This document shows, piece by piece, positions 17,193 through 25,451 of a stretch of 58,076 nucleotides of DNA. Made by a program: the position numbers and the translations under genes. This stretch comes from Rhizobium aethiopicum (GTDB lineage: Bacteria > Pseudomonadota > Alphaproteobacteria > Rhizobiales > Rhizobiaceae), in contig NZ_FMAJ01000022.1 in the NCBI RefSeq assembly GCF_900094625.1, forward strand, positions 1 to 58,076, in the 5' to 3' direction. The notes below the pieces were generated by a model. That model made no database searches. It was given only the letters and a program-made list of their open reading frames with translations, and had not been told where the DNA came from. Numbering within the stretch: the stretch's first letter is position 1; every line of letters starts with the position of its first letter.

Positions 17193-18175
17193 CAGCGTCC
17201 CTCATCAATTGTGTCAAGGCCGTTGGCCACCTTCATGTGCAAGGCCATGTCAATGTTACCGCCTGAAAGAATGGCAACGATCGGGCCTTCAACCTGCGCC
17301 AGTTTACCTGAGAGCAGCGCAGCAATGCCGACTGCCCCAGCACCCTCGATTATCTCACGCTCACACGCATAGGCGTGACGTATGCCAGCGGCTATCTCGC
17401 GCTCGCTGACGAGCACCACGTCGTCGAGAAGGGTTTTGCACATCGGGTACGTCCAGGCATTGGCCAAACCGACGCCGCCGCCGAGCGAGTCGGCGAAACT
17501 TCGATGTTCTTCGACCTGGACCGGGTGCCCCGCGTCGATGCTAGCTTTCATCGCCGCTCCCCTTTCCATAGTTATACCGATTACCTTGGCATCCGGGCGC
17601 ACCGTCTTGACCGCCGCCGCGACACCTGCTGCCAGACCGCCGCCGGACAGGGGAACGAGAACCGCGGCGACGTCAGGCATCGCCTCGACGATTTCAAGCC
17701 CGACGGTGCCCTGGCCGGCGATGATCCAGGGGTGATCAAAGGGCGGGATCATGCTGAGGCCCTCCTCCGCGACGAGACGATCAACCTCAACCTGCGCTTC
17801 ATCTTGGGATGACCCGACGATCCGTACGCGAGCGCCGAGCCGGCGGATTTCGGACACCTTGTTTCCCGGCACGAGGTGCGACATGCAAATGGTCACTCGG
17901 GAGCCAATCGCGCCGGCGGCATAGGACAGCGCGCGTCCGTGATTGCCAGTGGAAGCCGCAACAACGCCTCTATCTCGCTGGGATTGGGTGAGCTGCAATA
18001 CGGCATTGGTTGCTCCACGGAGCTTGAAGCTTCCGGTCAACTGGCGATGCTCCAGCTTCAGGCTGACTTGTGTCCCGGCCAGTTCGGACAGTGTCGCCGA
18101 CATGACGACAGGCGTGATCCGGATGTGCTTGCTGATGCGCTCGCGCGCCTGCTCAATCGTTTCCAGACTAATCAT
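17192..18175 (-). CDS. eutB: PLP-dependent threonine-dehydratase-family enzyme, EutB-like
   Basis: A 327-residue fold-type II PLP enzyme. PLP Lys51 is in LTGSFKLRGATN, followed by AASTGNHGRALSYAA, FDHPWIIAGQGTVGLEI, the phosphate-binding PLSGGGLAAGVAA, and ILSGGNIDMALH. Its neighbour and sequence fit EutB, the dehydratase-like enzyme for the hydroxy branch of ectoine degradation. The family removes water and ammonia from beta-hydroxy-amino acids. It is coupled to EutC by a TGATG overlap and lies 138 bases after the FAD oxidase in the same direction. A plain threonine ammonia-lyase or hydroxyaspartate dehydratase remains possible; DoeA/DoeB partners are missing here. Confidence 0.8.
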   Translation of the reverse strand: MISLETIEQARERISKHIRITPVVMSATLSELAGTQVSLKLEHRQLTGSFKLRGATNAVLQLTQSQRDRGVVAASTGNHGRALSYAAGAIGSRVTICMSHLVPGNKVSEIRRLGARVRIVGSSQDEAQVEVDRLVAEEGLSMIPPFDHPWIIAGQGTVGLEIVEAMPDVAAVLVPLSGGGLAAGVAAAVKTVRPDAKVIGITMERGAAMKASIDAGHPVQVEEHRSFADSLGGGVGLANAWTYPMCKTLLDDVVLVSEREIAAGIRHAYACEREIIEGAGAVGIAALLSGKLAQVEGPIVAILSGGNIDMALHMKVANGLDTIDEGR

Positions 18176-18313
18176 GTCTGTTCACCTTAACTCCGGCCTT
18201 TGCTAGTTGTTGTCTGCTGCGCGTAACGCCAACGCAGGGCTTGGTTGCAAGCGGACGACACGAACTTTTTTCGGCGCCGTGGCGGACTTGCAGAAACGAG
18301 ATGCATCTGAGCC

Positions 18314-19633
18314 TCAGCTCTTAAGGCGTCTGAGGAGCATCTTCCTGTCGTGCCGCGCATACATCGAGTAAACGATAGGAATGAACCAGGGTTTGCCGTT
18401 GAAGAATGGCACGGCCCTCGGGGCGGCATCGAAATCGAACGCAGAGCGCGATTGTTCCCCGTCACCGAGGATCTTGAACGCCGCCTTCTTGCCCAGCCAT
18501 CTGGCCCACACGACACCGGAGCCGCAATAGCCGGTCGCATAGACTGTATTTCCGCGGGAGAACATGCGCGGGATCATGTCGCGGTTCATGGCGACATAGC
18601 CGAACCAGCTGTGTGTAAGACCTATTCCTTCGAGTTCGGGAAAGAGCCGAGCAAGTTCGCTTTGCAGATGTGCAATCGGAGCGGCGGAGTCTCCTTCAGT
18701 CGTCCCGTCGCGCCCGCCGAACAGGATCCGAGATCCATCGTGCGACGGCCGATAATAGTAGCTGAGCTTACGCAGGTCGCCATACATCATGCGTGGCGGC
18801 ATCAGCCGATCCATCACCTCTCTGTCGAGCGGCTCAGTCGCAATTATCCTGCTGCGGACTGGAACAAGCCGGCGACGGAGCCACGGGTCGAAACCGTCGG
18901 TGTAGCCATCAGTGCAGACAAGAAGCTTTCTGGCGAAAACCTCTCCGCGCTGCGTTTGAATTCGCACGCCTCCGGCCTCGCTAGTCGAACCGAGGACTGC
19001 GGTATTTTCATGTATGACCGCCGTCGATGAGCTTACCAGATTGATCATGGCCGCAAGAAGCTTGGCCGGTTGCAGCCCACCGATGTCTTTGCGCACAAGG
19101 CCGCCGACATAAAGGTCGGTTCCGATGAACTTCGGAACATCGGCCCTTTCCACCGGATATGCCTCAATGCCGAGATTTTGATGCAGAAAGTCTGCCTGAC
19201 GACGGAGTTCGTCGGCTTCATCACCCGTCATGGCCCCGCTGAAGGCGCCAGACATCGAGAAATCGCATTCGATATTCTCGTCTCTGAGGAAGCGCCAGAG
19301 ATCCTCTCGCGCCGCCTTGCCTTCCAGGAGAATGGCTTGCGCCCTCTCCTGCCCGAACCGTCTGACCATATCCCTCCGCCCCGGGCGGATACTTCCGCTG
19401 GCCATGCCCCCATTGCGGCCCGATGCCGCAAGGCCAAGGGCCTGACGGTCGAACAGCTGGACATGCTTGCCCGCACGGGCAAGTTCGAGCGCTGCCGACA
19501 AACCCGTGTACCCTCCCCCAACGACCGCCACGTCGCATGTCTTCTCGACGTTCCGCGATGGCAGGGAAGGAAATGTGCTGTCCTCCCACCAATAAGGCGT
19601 GGATTTGATGGGATGCACTTGAGCTTGGGCCAT
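18314..19633 (-). CDS. FAD-dependent amine/amino-acid oxidoreductase (DadA/PuuB-like)
   Basis: A 439-residue flavoprotein of the DAO family. The FAD dinucleotide motif is VAVVGGGYTGLSAALELA (residues 36-53), then ASGRNGGMASGSIRPG, typical of gamma-glutamylputrescine oxidase and related rhizobial oxidases. The C-terminal YATGYCGSGVVWARWLGKKAA closes the FAD site. It begins SxPYWWEDSTFP, also common in this group. The expected reaction is oxidation of a primary or secondary amine to an aldehyde or imine with release of ammonia. It lies 43 bases after a cupin gene in the nine-gene minus-strand unit with an ABC transporter. No glutamylputrescine synthetase is present, so the substrate is uncertain. 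Confidence 0.86.
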   Translation of the reverse strand: MAQAQVHPIKSTPYWWEDSTFPSLPSRNVEKTCDVAVVGGGYTGLSAALELARAGKHVQLFDRQALGLAASGRNGGMASGSIRPGRRDMVRRFGQERAQAILLEGKAAREDLWRFLRDENIECDFSMSGAFSGAMTGDEADELRRQADFLHQNLGIEAYPVERADVPKFIGTDLYVGGLVRKDIGGLQPAKLLAAMINLVSSSTAVIHENTAVLGSTSEAGGVRIQTQRGEVFARKLLVCTDGYTDGFDPWLRRRLVPVRSRIIATEPLDREVMDRLMPPRMMYGDLRKLSYYYRPSHDGSRILFGGRDGTTEGDSAAPIAHLQSELARLFPELEGIGLTHSWFGYVAMNRDMIPRMFSRGNTVYATGYCGSGVVWARWLGKKAAFKILGDGEQSRSAFDFDAAPRAVPFFNGKPWFIPIVYSMYARHDRKMLLRRLKS

Positions 19634-19676
19634 GAGAGTTTAAGTTCCGGAAAGATGATTTCAATCGATTATTGGC

Positions 19677-20030
19677 TTAGTCTCGGCAGACCCAAAGCTT
19701 TCGCGTCGTTTCGATCACCCTCCAGGTTCCGACGAAACCTGGATGCATGGCGAAAGCGTCGCCGGCAACGATGCGTCGCGGCTCACAGCCATCCTCAATC
19801 AATTCGGACACACCCGACAGAATGACACAGAATTCGAAAGTTTCGCCCTTGATCGAGCGGTAGGCGCCGGGCGTCGCTTCCCAGACGCCGGAACGAACGA
19901 CGCCGTCGGCGGTCTGCGCGATGTCCCAGGAGAGAAACTGCGGATTTCCCTCGACCAGCCTTTCAGGCGCGGGCTGGCCTTTACGCGGTTCAGGCAGATT
20001 GTTGTAATCGACGAAAGTGAGTTTGGACAT
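19677..20030 (-). CDS. Small cupin protein (DUF861/EutQ-like), paralogue 2 of 3
   Basis: A 117-residue cupin with GVWEATPGAYRSIKGETFEF, CVILSGVSELIEDG and GDAFAMHPGFVGTWRVIETT. It aligns end to end with the cupins at 9793-10146 and 31937-32290 but is the most divergent (it begins MSKLTFVDYNN). It is 23 bases downstream of an ABC permease and 43 bases upstream of the FAD oxidase, so it belongs to the catabolic operon. The reaction is unknown. Confidence 0.85.
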   Translation of the reverse strand: MSKLTFVDYNNLPEPRKGQPAPERLVEGNPQFLSWDIAQTADGVVRSGVWEATPGAYRSIKGETFEFCVILSGVSELIEDGCEPRRIVAGDAFAMHPGFVGTWRVIETTRKLWVCRD

Positions 20031-20053
20031 TGGAAGACCTTTCTTGGATCTGT

Positions 20054-20734
20054 TTATCGGGCAAACGACAGGCGCCGTTCGAGGAGTTTCAACCCCGTCA
20101 AGACGACGACGTTTATGGTGAGATAGAACGCTGCGGTGACCATGAAGATGTCCATGATCGCGAACGTCTCGCTCATGAGCCGCTTCGCATATCCGGTGAT
20201 TTCCAGAACGGTAATCGTTGACGCGAGGCTGGATTCCTTCACGATGATCGCCGCCTCGCTGCTATAAGCGGGAAGCGCCTGGCGCACGGCAAGCGGGAAC
20301 TTCACCCTCCTGAAGACGTGCCACGGGTGCATGCCACAGGCTTCAGCCGCCTCGATAAGTCCTTTCGGCAGGGAGAGGAAAGCCGTGCGGAAAATCTCCG
20401 CCGTGTAGGCACCGGTGTTGAGCACCACGGCAAGGATTGCAGCGTTCAGCCCATCTCCGATCATCCACCACAGAATGGGGTTCTGACGAATAAAACTCAC
20501 CTGGGCCAAGCCGTAATAGATGACGAAGACCTGGACCAGCATAGGCGTGCCCCGGAAGATCGCGCAGTAGGCGTCGCATACGCGGCGCAACACCCGGCTT
20601 CTCGAGCAGCGCGCGAGCCCGACGGCGACACCAAAGGGAAGCCCGATACCGACGCCGAATACGGCGATCAGCAACGTCGTCTTGGCACCTATGACAAGGA
20701 ACGGAACGGCATATGCAATTATTCCAAGATCCAT
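20054..20734 (-). CDS. Polar amino-acid ABC transporter permease (HisM/GlnP type)
   Basis: A 226-residue inner-membrane permease of the His/Glu/Gln/Arg/opine family: several hydrophobic helices, FRGTPMLVQVFVIYYGLAQ, the coupling-loop EAAEACGMHPWHVFRRVKFP (EAA motif) and VKESSLASTITVLEI. The ATG at 20734 has GAGGAA 8 bases upstream and lies one base beyond the stop of the other permease gene, so they form a heterodimeric membrane unit. It works with the binding protein and ATPase of the same operon. Confidence 0.93.
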   Translation of the reverse strand: MDLGIIAYAVPFLVIGAKTTLLIAVFGVGIGLPFGVAVGLARCSRSRVLRRVCDAYCAIFRGTPMLVQVFVIYYGLAQVSFIRQNPILWWMIGDGLNAAILAVVLNTGAYTAEIFRTAFLSLPKGLIEAAEACGMHPWHVFRRVKFPLAVRQALPAYSSEAAIIVKESSLASTITVLEITGYAKRLMSETFAIMDIFMVTAAFYLTINVVVLTGLKLLERRLSFAR

Positions 20735-20735
20735 G

Positions 20736-21449
20736 TCATCTTCCTCGGAAGCCGCGGTCGAGCGCACGTTCGGCGCTGGAAAACGCGGTTTGACTGACTG
20801 CGGTCATGCAGAAGAAGAGCGCCGCAGCGATGCAGTAGAAAAGCAACGGGGATCGCGTGATTCCTGCACCGATGGCAGCCGTCCTCATCAATTCCTGTAA
20901 GCCGACGACCGAGACGAGCGAAGTATCCTTGATCGTCATCTGCCAGACGTTGTTGATCCCGCCAAGCGCCAGCCGCAGTGCCAGTGGGAACGTGATGCGC
21001 ATAAACGTTACACCTCTAGGCAAGGCGAGCGACTGAGCGGCTTCCAGCAGACCGTACGGCACTGCCTGAAGCGCACCCCGGATGACTTCGATCGAATACG
21101 CGCACGAGATGACTGCAATCGCGATTACCCCGACGATGTAGGGATATGCGTTATCAGCCGAGTCCTGGTAGCCGAACGTGGCCGTAATCGCCTTCACCCA
21201 CTCGATCGACCCGAAAAACAGGAGATAGATGACCAGCAAGCCCGGAACGCCACGAACAAGAATGCTGTACCCATCGACGAGTTGCGAGACGAACACGACC
21301 TTCCGCCAACGCATGATGGCCAAGGGGGTTGCAACGAGAAAACCGAGTGCCATTCCGATCAAACCGATCACGATCGTGACGACACTTCCTTTCAGCAGAG
21401 CCAGCGCCCAACTCTGCTCCACCATCAACACCCAAAGGTCACCCAACAT
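20736..21449 (-). CDS. Polar amino-acid ABC transporter permease (HisQ type)
   Basis: A 237-residue permease, partner of the one at 20054-20734. Motifs: LVRGVPGLLVIYLLFFG, the coupling loop EAAQSLALPRGVTFMRITFP and IKDTSLVSVVGLQELM. The ATG at 21449 is preferred; a GTG at 21455 is also in frame. The gene follows the binding protein by about 60 bases. The family imports polar amino acids such as lysine, arginine, ornithine, histidine or opines; the specificity comes from the binding protein. Confidence 0.93.
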   Translation of the reverse strand: MLGDLWVLMVEQSWALALLKGSVVTIVIGLIGMALGFLVATPLAIMRWRKVVFVSQLVDGYSILVRGVPGLLVIYLLFFGSIEWVKAITATFGYQDSADNAYPYIVGVIAIAVISCAYSIEVIRGALQAVPYGLLEAAQSLALPRGVTFMRITFPLALRLALGGINNVWQMTIKDTSLVSVVGLQELMRTAAIGAGITRSPLLFYCIAAALFFCMTAVSQTAFSSAERALDRGFRGR

Positions 21450-21509
21450 GGACACAATCCCCGTGACCTGCCCTGGGCCGTGCCAAGGCAGGCTTCATGT
21501 TCGAAACGA

Positions 21510-22328
21510 TCACTTCTTGCAGGGAATCGTGTAGTCGTCCTGGAACCAATGCATCGAGGCTTCCTTGACCTTGCCATCGTTGATCATCTTGCAGAGGGCG
21601 GCATCAACCTTGGTCTTGAGTTCGGTATTGCCCTTGCGCATGCCGACTCCCATGCCATGGCCAAGAACGTCTGGGTCATCCATGGCCATGATCTTCAGGT
21701 CGATCCTGGTGAAGTTGGCGCCGTCGGGCGTTGCGAAAAAATCCATCCATGTCGGCGAATCCGCGAAGGCGACGTCGATACGGCCGCTCGCGAGATCGGC
21801 AGTCAGCTGCGTGACGGCGTCGTATGTCTTAAGATCGGCGCCGTGCATCCGCTTCTCCATGAACCTGGCGTAGGTCGTCCCGGTGACGACACCGACACTC
21901 TTGCCCTGGAGGGCCTTTTCGATTTCGGCGAGGCTCTTGAGCCCTGCAAGCGGGGAGTCCTTGGCGACAGCGAAATAGAGCGGTGTTGTCGCATAGGGGA
22001 TGGAGTAGTCGATCTTCTTCTGACGTTCGGCGGTGATACCAAGGCCGGAAATGATGACGTCAAAGCGATCGCTGTCCATGGAAGGCACCAGCGAGCTGAA
22101 CGTCTGCACAACGAATTCGCACTTCAGTTTCAGCTCGGCGCAGATGCCGTTGGCGATATCGGCGTCGAACCCGGTCACCTTGCCGCTCGGATCGGCCATG
22201 CTGAACTTCGGCGCATCGCCCTCCGTTCCGATGCGCAGAACGCCGTCCTTTGCCGACGCGCCCGTCGCCAGTGCGCAGATGAGAAGGCTGGTTGCGAATG
22301 CTGACTTGACGAGATTGGTGTTGATCAT
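21510..22328 (-). CDS. Periplasmic amino-acid-binding protein of the ABC transporter
   Basis: A 272-residue family 3 solute-binding protein (bac_luciferase-unrelated SBP_bac_3 fold). A Sec signal peptide covers about residues 1-26 (cleavage after ATGASA). The mature part begins KDGVLRIGTEGDAPKFSMADPSG and has FDADIANGICAELKLKCEFV, SLVPSMDSDRFDVIISGLGI, and GKSVGVVTGTTY. This matches lysine/arginine/ornithine-type binding proteins: the acidic pocket and Asp in GFDADI are as in ArgT/HisJ. The two Cys near residues 48 and 55 could form the usual disulfide. An arginine analogue such as canavanine is a possible ligand, which is inference from context. Confidence 0.92.
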   Translation of the reverse strand: MINTNLVKSAFATSLLICALATGASAKDGVLRIGTEGDAPKFSMADPSGKVTGFDADIANGICAELKLKCEFVVQTFSSLVPSMDSDRFDVIISGLGITAERQKKIDYSIPYATTPLYFAVAKDSPLAGLKSLAEIEKALQGKSVGVVTGTTYARFMEKRMHGADLKTYDAVTQLTADLASGRIDVAFADSPTWMDFFATPDGANFTRIDLKIMAMDDPDVLGHGMGVGMRKGNTELKTKVDAALCKMINDGKVKEASMHWFQDDYTIPCKK

Positions 22329-22365
22329 GATTGTTACCCCTTATGGTTTTCGTTGTAGTGCGTTT

Positions 22366-23142
22366 TCAAGCGTTGGCCGCCATCACTGTCGATAGAAACC
22401 GCTTCACCCCTTCCGTCGCGGGATTTCGAAATAATTCCTTCGGTTCGTCATCCTGCTCGAGGCGGCCGTTTTGCAGGAATATCATCCGGTTCGACACATC
22501 GCGTGCGAACCGCATTTCATGCGTGACGAGGAGGATGGTAGCCCCCGCTTCCGCCAGCGCCCTTATGACTTTCAGCACTTCACCCACGAGCTCGGGGTCC
22601 AGTGCAGATGTCGGCTCATCGCACAGCATCAGTTTTGGTTTCATTGCCAGAACACGCGCGATTGCTACGCGTTGTTGCTGCCCGCCCGAAAGCTGTTGCG
22701 GGTAGCGGTCACGGAAACTCGCCATGCCGACTTTCGACAAGGCCGAGAGCGCAACCTCTTCGGCGTCTTTCTTGCCGAGTTTCAGCACCCAAACGAGTGC
22801 CTCGGTCACGTTTGACAGGACGCTCAGGTGAGGCCAGAGATTGAAATTCTGGAACACCATGCCAATCTGTCTGCGAAGGTTCCTGATCTCGCGAGCGTTG
22901 ACGATCTGGCTTCCGCCGCGCGTGTCACTGCCGACTGAGGCGGACTGACCCATGCACTCGATCCGACCTGATGTCGGCGTCTCCAGAAAATTGATACAGC
23001 GAAGCGCGGTGCTTTTTCCGCAACCGGATGACCCGATCAGAGAGATGACTTCACCTTCTCTCATATCGAAGCTGATACCATCCAGCACCTTCGTCGATCC
23101 AAACGTCTTGGTGAGTTCGTGAACCTTTAGAATTGCGTTCAT
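22366..23142 (-). CDS. Amino-acid ABC transporter ATP-binding protein (GlnQ/HisP type)
   Basis: A 258-residue ATPase. Walker A GSSGCGKS (37-44), Q-loop MVFQNFNLWPHLSV, signature QQLSGGQQQRVAIARVLA, Walker B LMLCDEPTSALDP, D-loop and switch His in LLVTHEMRFARDV. It has the extended GGSQIVNAREIRNLRRQIG insertion seen in HisP-like ATPases. The start ATG at 23142 is chosen over an upstream in-frame ATG at 23160 because the conserved domain starts there. It is 29 bases after the class III PLP gene and 37 before the binding protein. Confidence 0.93.
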   Translation of the reverse strand: MNAILKVHELTKTFGSTKVLDGISFDMREGEVISLIGSSGCGKSTALRCINFLETPTSGRIECMGQSASVGSDTRGGSQIVNAREIRNLRRQIGMVFQNFNLWPHLSVLSNVTEALVWVLKLGKKDAEEVALSALSKVGMASFRDRYPQQLSGGQQQRVAIARVLAMKPKLMLCDEPTSALDPELVGEVLKVIRALAEAGATILLVTHEMRFARDVSNRMIFLQNGRLEQDDEPKELFRNPATEGVKRFLSTVMAANA

Positions 23143-23171
23143 GCGCAAAGCCTCAGACAATCGCCCATTCG

Positions 23172-24572
23172 TTATCCCGCCACCAGTCCCTGGGAGTCCA
23201 GCTCCCGCAGCACCTCGTCGACCGCAGCCCTTGCGATCGCAACCATTTCGTCGATTTCCGCTTCCGTCATCACAAGTGGCGGTGCAAAGCCCAGAATGTC
23301 TCCATGCGGCATTGCGCGCGCAATGAGGTTGCGATTTCGAGCGGCTTGGGAGATGCGCGCGCCGACCTTCAGGCCCGGATCGAACGAAGCCCGGCTACCG
23401 CGATCGGAAACGAACTCGATGGCAGCAAGCATGCCGACACCACGAACTTCCCCGACGATCGGGTTCTGCTCGAACTCTGCCTTCAACCGTTGCAAAAGAT
23501 AAGCGCCTTTCGTCGCGGACTGTCCGGCCAGATTTTCACGCTCGACGATATCAAGAACTGCGTTCGCCGCCGCGGCGCCGATCGGATGACCCGAATAAGT
23601 GTAGCCGTGTGAGAACGAGCCCACACGCGGTGTCGCCTCCTCCATGACCTCGTAGACTTTTTGCGAAACGATCGCCGCCGACAGCGGCACATAGGCTGAC
23701 GTCAAGCCCTTGGCGACGGTGATCAGATCGGGATCCATACCGTAGAGATCCGAACCGAACATTGCACCGGTGCGGCCAAACCCGCAGACCACCTCGTCGG
23801 CAATCAGCAGTATGTCGTACTTCTTCAGCACAGCTTGGATTTTCGGCCAGTATCCTGCCGGCGGCGGTGTAATGCCTCCCGTTCCAAGGACCGGCTCCGC
23901 GATGAAGGCGCCGACCGTGTCCGGCCCTTCGGCGAGAATAAGCGCTTCCAGTTCATCAGCGCGACGCTGCGAAAAGGCTTCTTCGGTCTCACTAGGCATC
24001 GCACCGCGATAGAAATGCGGGACGCCGGTACGCAGAATCCCCGAAACCGGTAGATCCATATGATCGTGGTAAAAGCTCAAGCCTGTCATGGAACCGGAAA
24101 CTACAGAACATCCATGATAGCCACGCTCACGCGAGATGATCTTCTTCTTTTGCGCTTTCCCGCGAAGATTGTTGTAATACCAGACGATCTTCGCCTGCGT
24201 CTCATTCGCGTCCGAACCGGACAGCCCGTAGAAGACCTTGGACATGTTGCCTGGCGCCATTCGCACCAGTCGATCCGAAAGTCGCGCGAGCTCCTCGGTC
24301 GTGTGTGCGGCGTAGGAATGATAATAGGCCAGCTTGTAGGCCTGCCGGGCGATTGCTTCGGCGACTTCGGTGCGGCCGTAGCCGACATTCACGCAATAGA
24401 GGCCCGCAAACCCGTCCAGATATTCCCGGCCGGATGCGTCGCGGATACGAACGCCTTTTCCAGTCTCGACGATGGTAGGATCGGCCTCCCCGGCGGCGTA
24501 ATTCTTAAGGTAAGTGAACGGATGCAGAACGGTCCTGCGGTCCATCTCAGCTATTTCAGCAATATTGGTCAT
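23172..24572 (-). CDS. Class III aminotransferase-fold PLP enzyme
   Basis: A 466-residue fold-type I PLP enzyme of the omega-amino-acid:pyruvate/putrescine aminotransferase group. It has HPFTYLKNYAAGE at the N-terminus, GLSGSDANETQAKIVWYY for phosphate binding, LLIADEVVCGFGRTGAMFG (Asp near 259), and the Schiff-base Lys288 in TVAKGLTSAYVPLSA. It heads the minus-strand operon with an amino-acid transporter and is divergent (134-base gap) from the Lrp gene and the homoserine-to-fumarate operon. It could be a transaminase, or, given its neighbours, a canavanine gamma-lyase-like enzyme releasing homoserine. The sequence alone does not decide between these. Confidence 0.85.
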   Translation of the reverse strand: MTNIAEIAEMDRRTVLHPFTYLKNYAAGEADPTIVETGKGVRIRDASGREYLDGFAGLYCVNVGYGRTEVAEAIARQAYKLAYYHSYAAHTTEELARLSDRLVRMAPGNMSKVFYGLSGSDANETQAKIVWYYNNLRGKAQKKKIISRERGYHGCSVVSGSMTGLSFYHDHMDLPVSGILRTGVPHFYRGAMPSETEEAFSQRRADELEALILAEGPDTVGAFIAEPVLGTGGITPPPAGYWPKIQAVLKKYDILLIADEVVCGFGRTGAMFGSDLYGMDPDLITVAKGLTSAYVPLSAAIVSQKVYEVMEEATPRVGSFSHGYTYSGHPIGAAAANAVLDIVERENLAGQSATKGAYLLQRLKAEFEQNPIVGEVRGVGMLAAIEFVSDRGSRASFDPGLKVGARISQAARNRNLIARAMPHGDILGFAPPLVMTEAEIDEMVAIARAAVDEVLRELDSQGLVAG

Positions 24573-24745
24573 TTCTCAATTCCTCATGCAGCGAGGTCGT
24601 CGTCGGGCTGAGCGTTTCCGCGGCCTCTGTCGTCTCTGAGAAGCGTAGAATCATTCAGACGCGCAATTCCTGCATAGGGGTTGCCCGGACGAGGAAATTC
24701 TGCTTATTGAGCCTGTCATACGATGAAATCCTGCTGAGTGTCCCA

Positions 24746-25222
24746 ATGCAGCTCGATCGCCTAGATGCTCGTCTTCTCAGCATTGTGCAGAATCATAACA
24801 GGCACAGCAGCGAGGAGCTCGGTGCGATGGTCGGTCTTTCGGCCACTGCGGTGCAGCGCCGTCTCAAGCGGCTGCGTGAAGCCGGAGTGATTGAGGCGGA
24901 GGTTGCGGTTGTGAAACCCAAATCTGTCGGTCGGCCGATCGCAATGCTTGTCCTGGTCACGCTCGAGCGCGAAAGGGCAGACATCGTCGATCGGTTCAAG
25001 CAATCGATCCGGCAGACGCCGGAAGTGATGAACGGCTACTATGTGACGGGAGATGCGGATTTCGTCCTGATTGTCACTGCCGAGAGCATGGAGGACTACG
25101 AGGTCTTCACCCGCAAGTTCTTCTATGAAAATCCCGACATCAAGGGCTTCAAGACAATGGTGGTGATGGACCGCGTCAAGACTGGCTTTTCAGTTCCGAT
25201 CGACTTTGATCACTTCTCCTGA
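24746..25222 (+). CDS. Lrp/AsnC-family regulator
   Basis: A 158-residue regulator. The HTH is in about residues 2-60 (LDRLDARLLSIVQNHNRHS, SATAVQRRLKRLREAG); the AsnC ligand domain follows (VMNGYYVTGDADFVLIVTAES). ATG 24746 is preferred since the HTH begins immediately; a TTG at 24707 is also in frame. It lies between the divergent class III PLP/transporter operon and the homoserine dehydrogenase operon, the ideal place to control both in response to an amino acid. Confidence 0.92.
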   Translation: MQLDRLDARLLSIVQNHNRHSSEELGAMVGLSATAVQRRLKRLREAGVIEAEVAVVKPKSVGRPIAMLVLVTLERERADIVDRFKQSIRQTPEVMNGYYVTGDADFVLIVTAESMEDYEVFTRKFFYENPDIKGFKTMVVMDRVKTGFSVPIDFDHFS

Positions 25223-25451
25223 ATTTTCACCGACAGGCGCTGGAGACGCATAGTCTCTGCGCAAAAATTGACGCTTCGATGGATTGCATGGACGAGCCGG
25301 TTTCCCGAGTGCTTGGGCCGGATCACCGACACGCGGCAAGCGGTCAGCATCATGAGCAAAATGCACGGCAGATTGGTCTATTTGTGCCGTTCCGACTGAG
25401 CGATTCGCATCTCAAGATATGCGCACAAATCGCTTCATCGGAGGAAACCAC

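Noticed and set aside
16197..18175. Complete ectoine degradation pathway
   Set aside because: Only EutB/EutC-like genes and generic aldehyde dehydrogenases are present; no ectoine hydrolase, diaminobutyrate deacetylase or Ehu-type transporter was seen.
16197..18175. Beta-hydroxyaspartate cycle (BhcB/BhcD)
   Set aside because: The families are the same, but no BhcA-like aminotransferase or BhcC-like aldolase lies next to the pair, and the motifs look closer to EutB/EutC.
21282..22304. Long plus-strand ORF opposite the binding protein and permease
   Set aside because: It is antisense to two clear ABC transporter genes and its translation has no family pattern.
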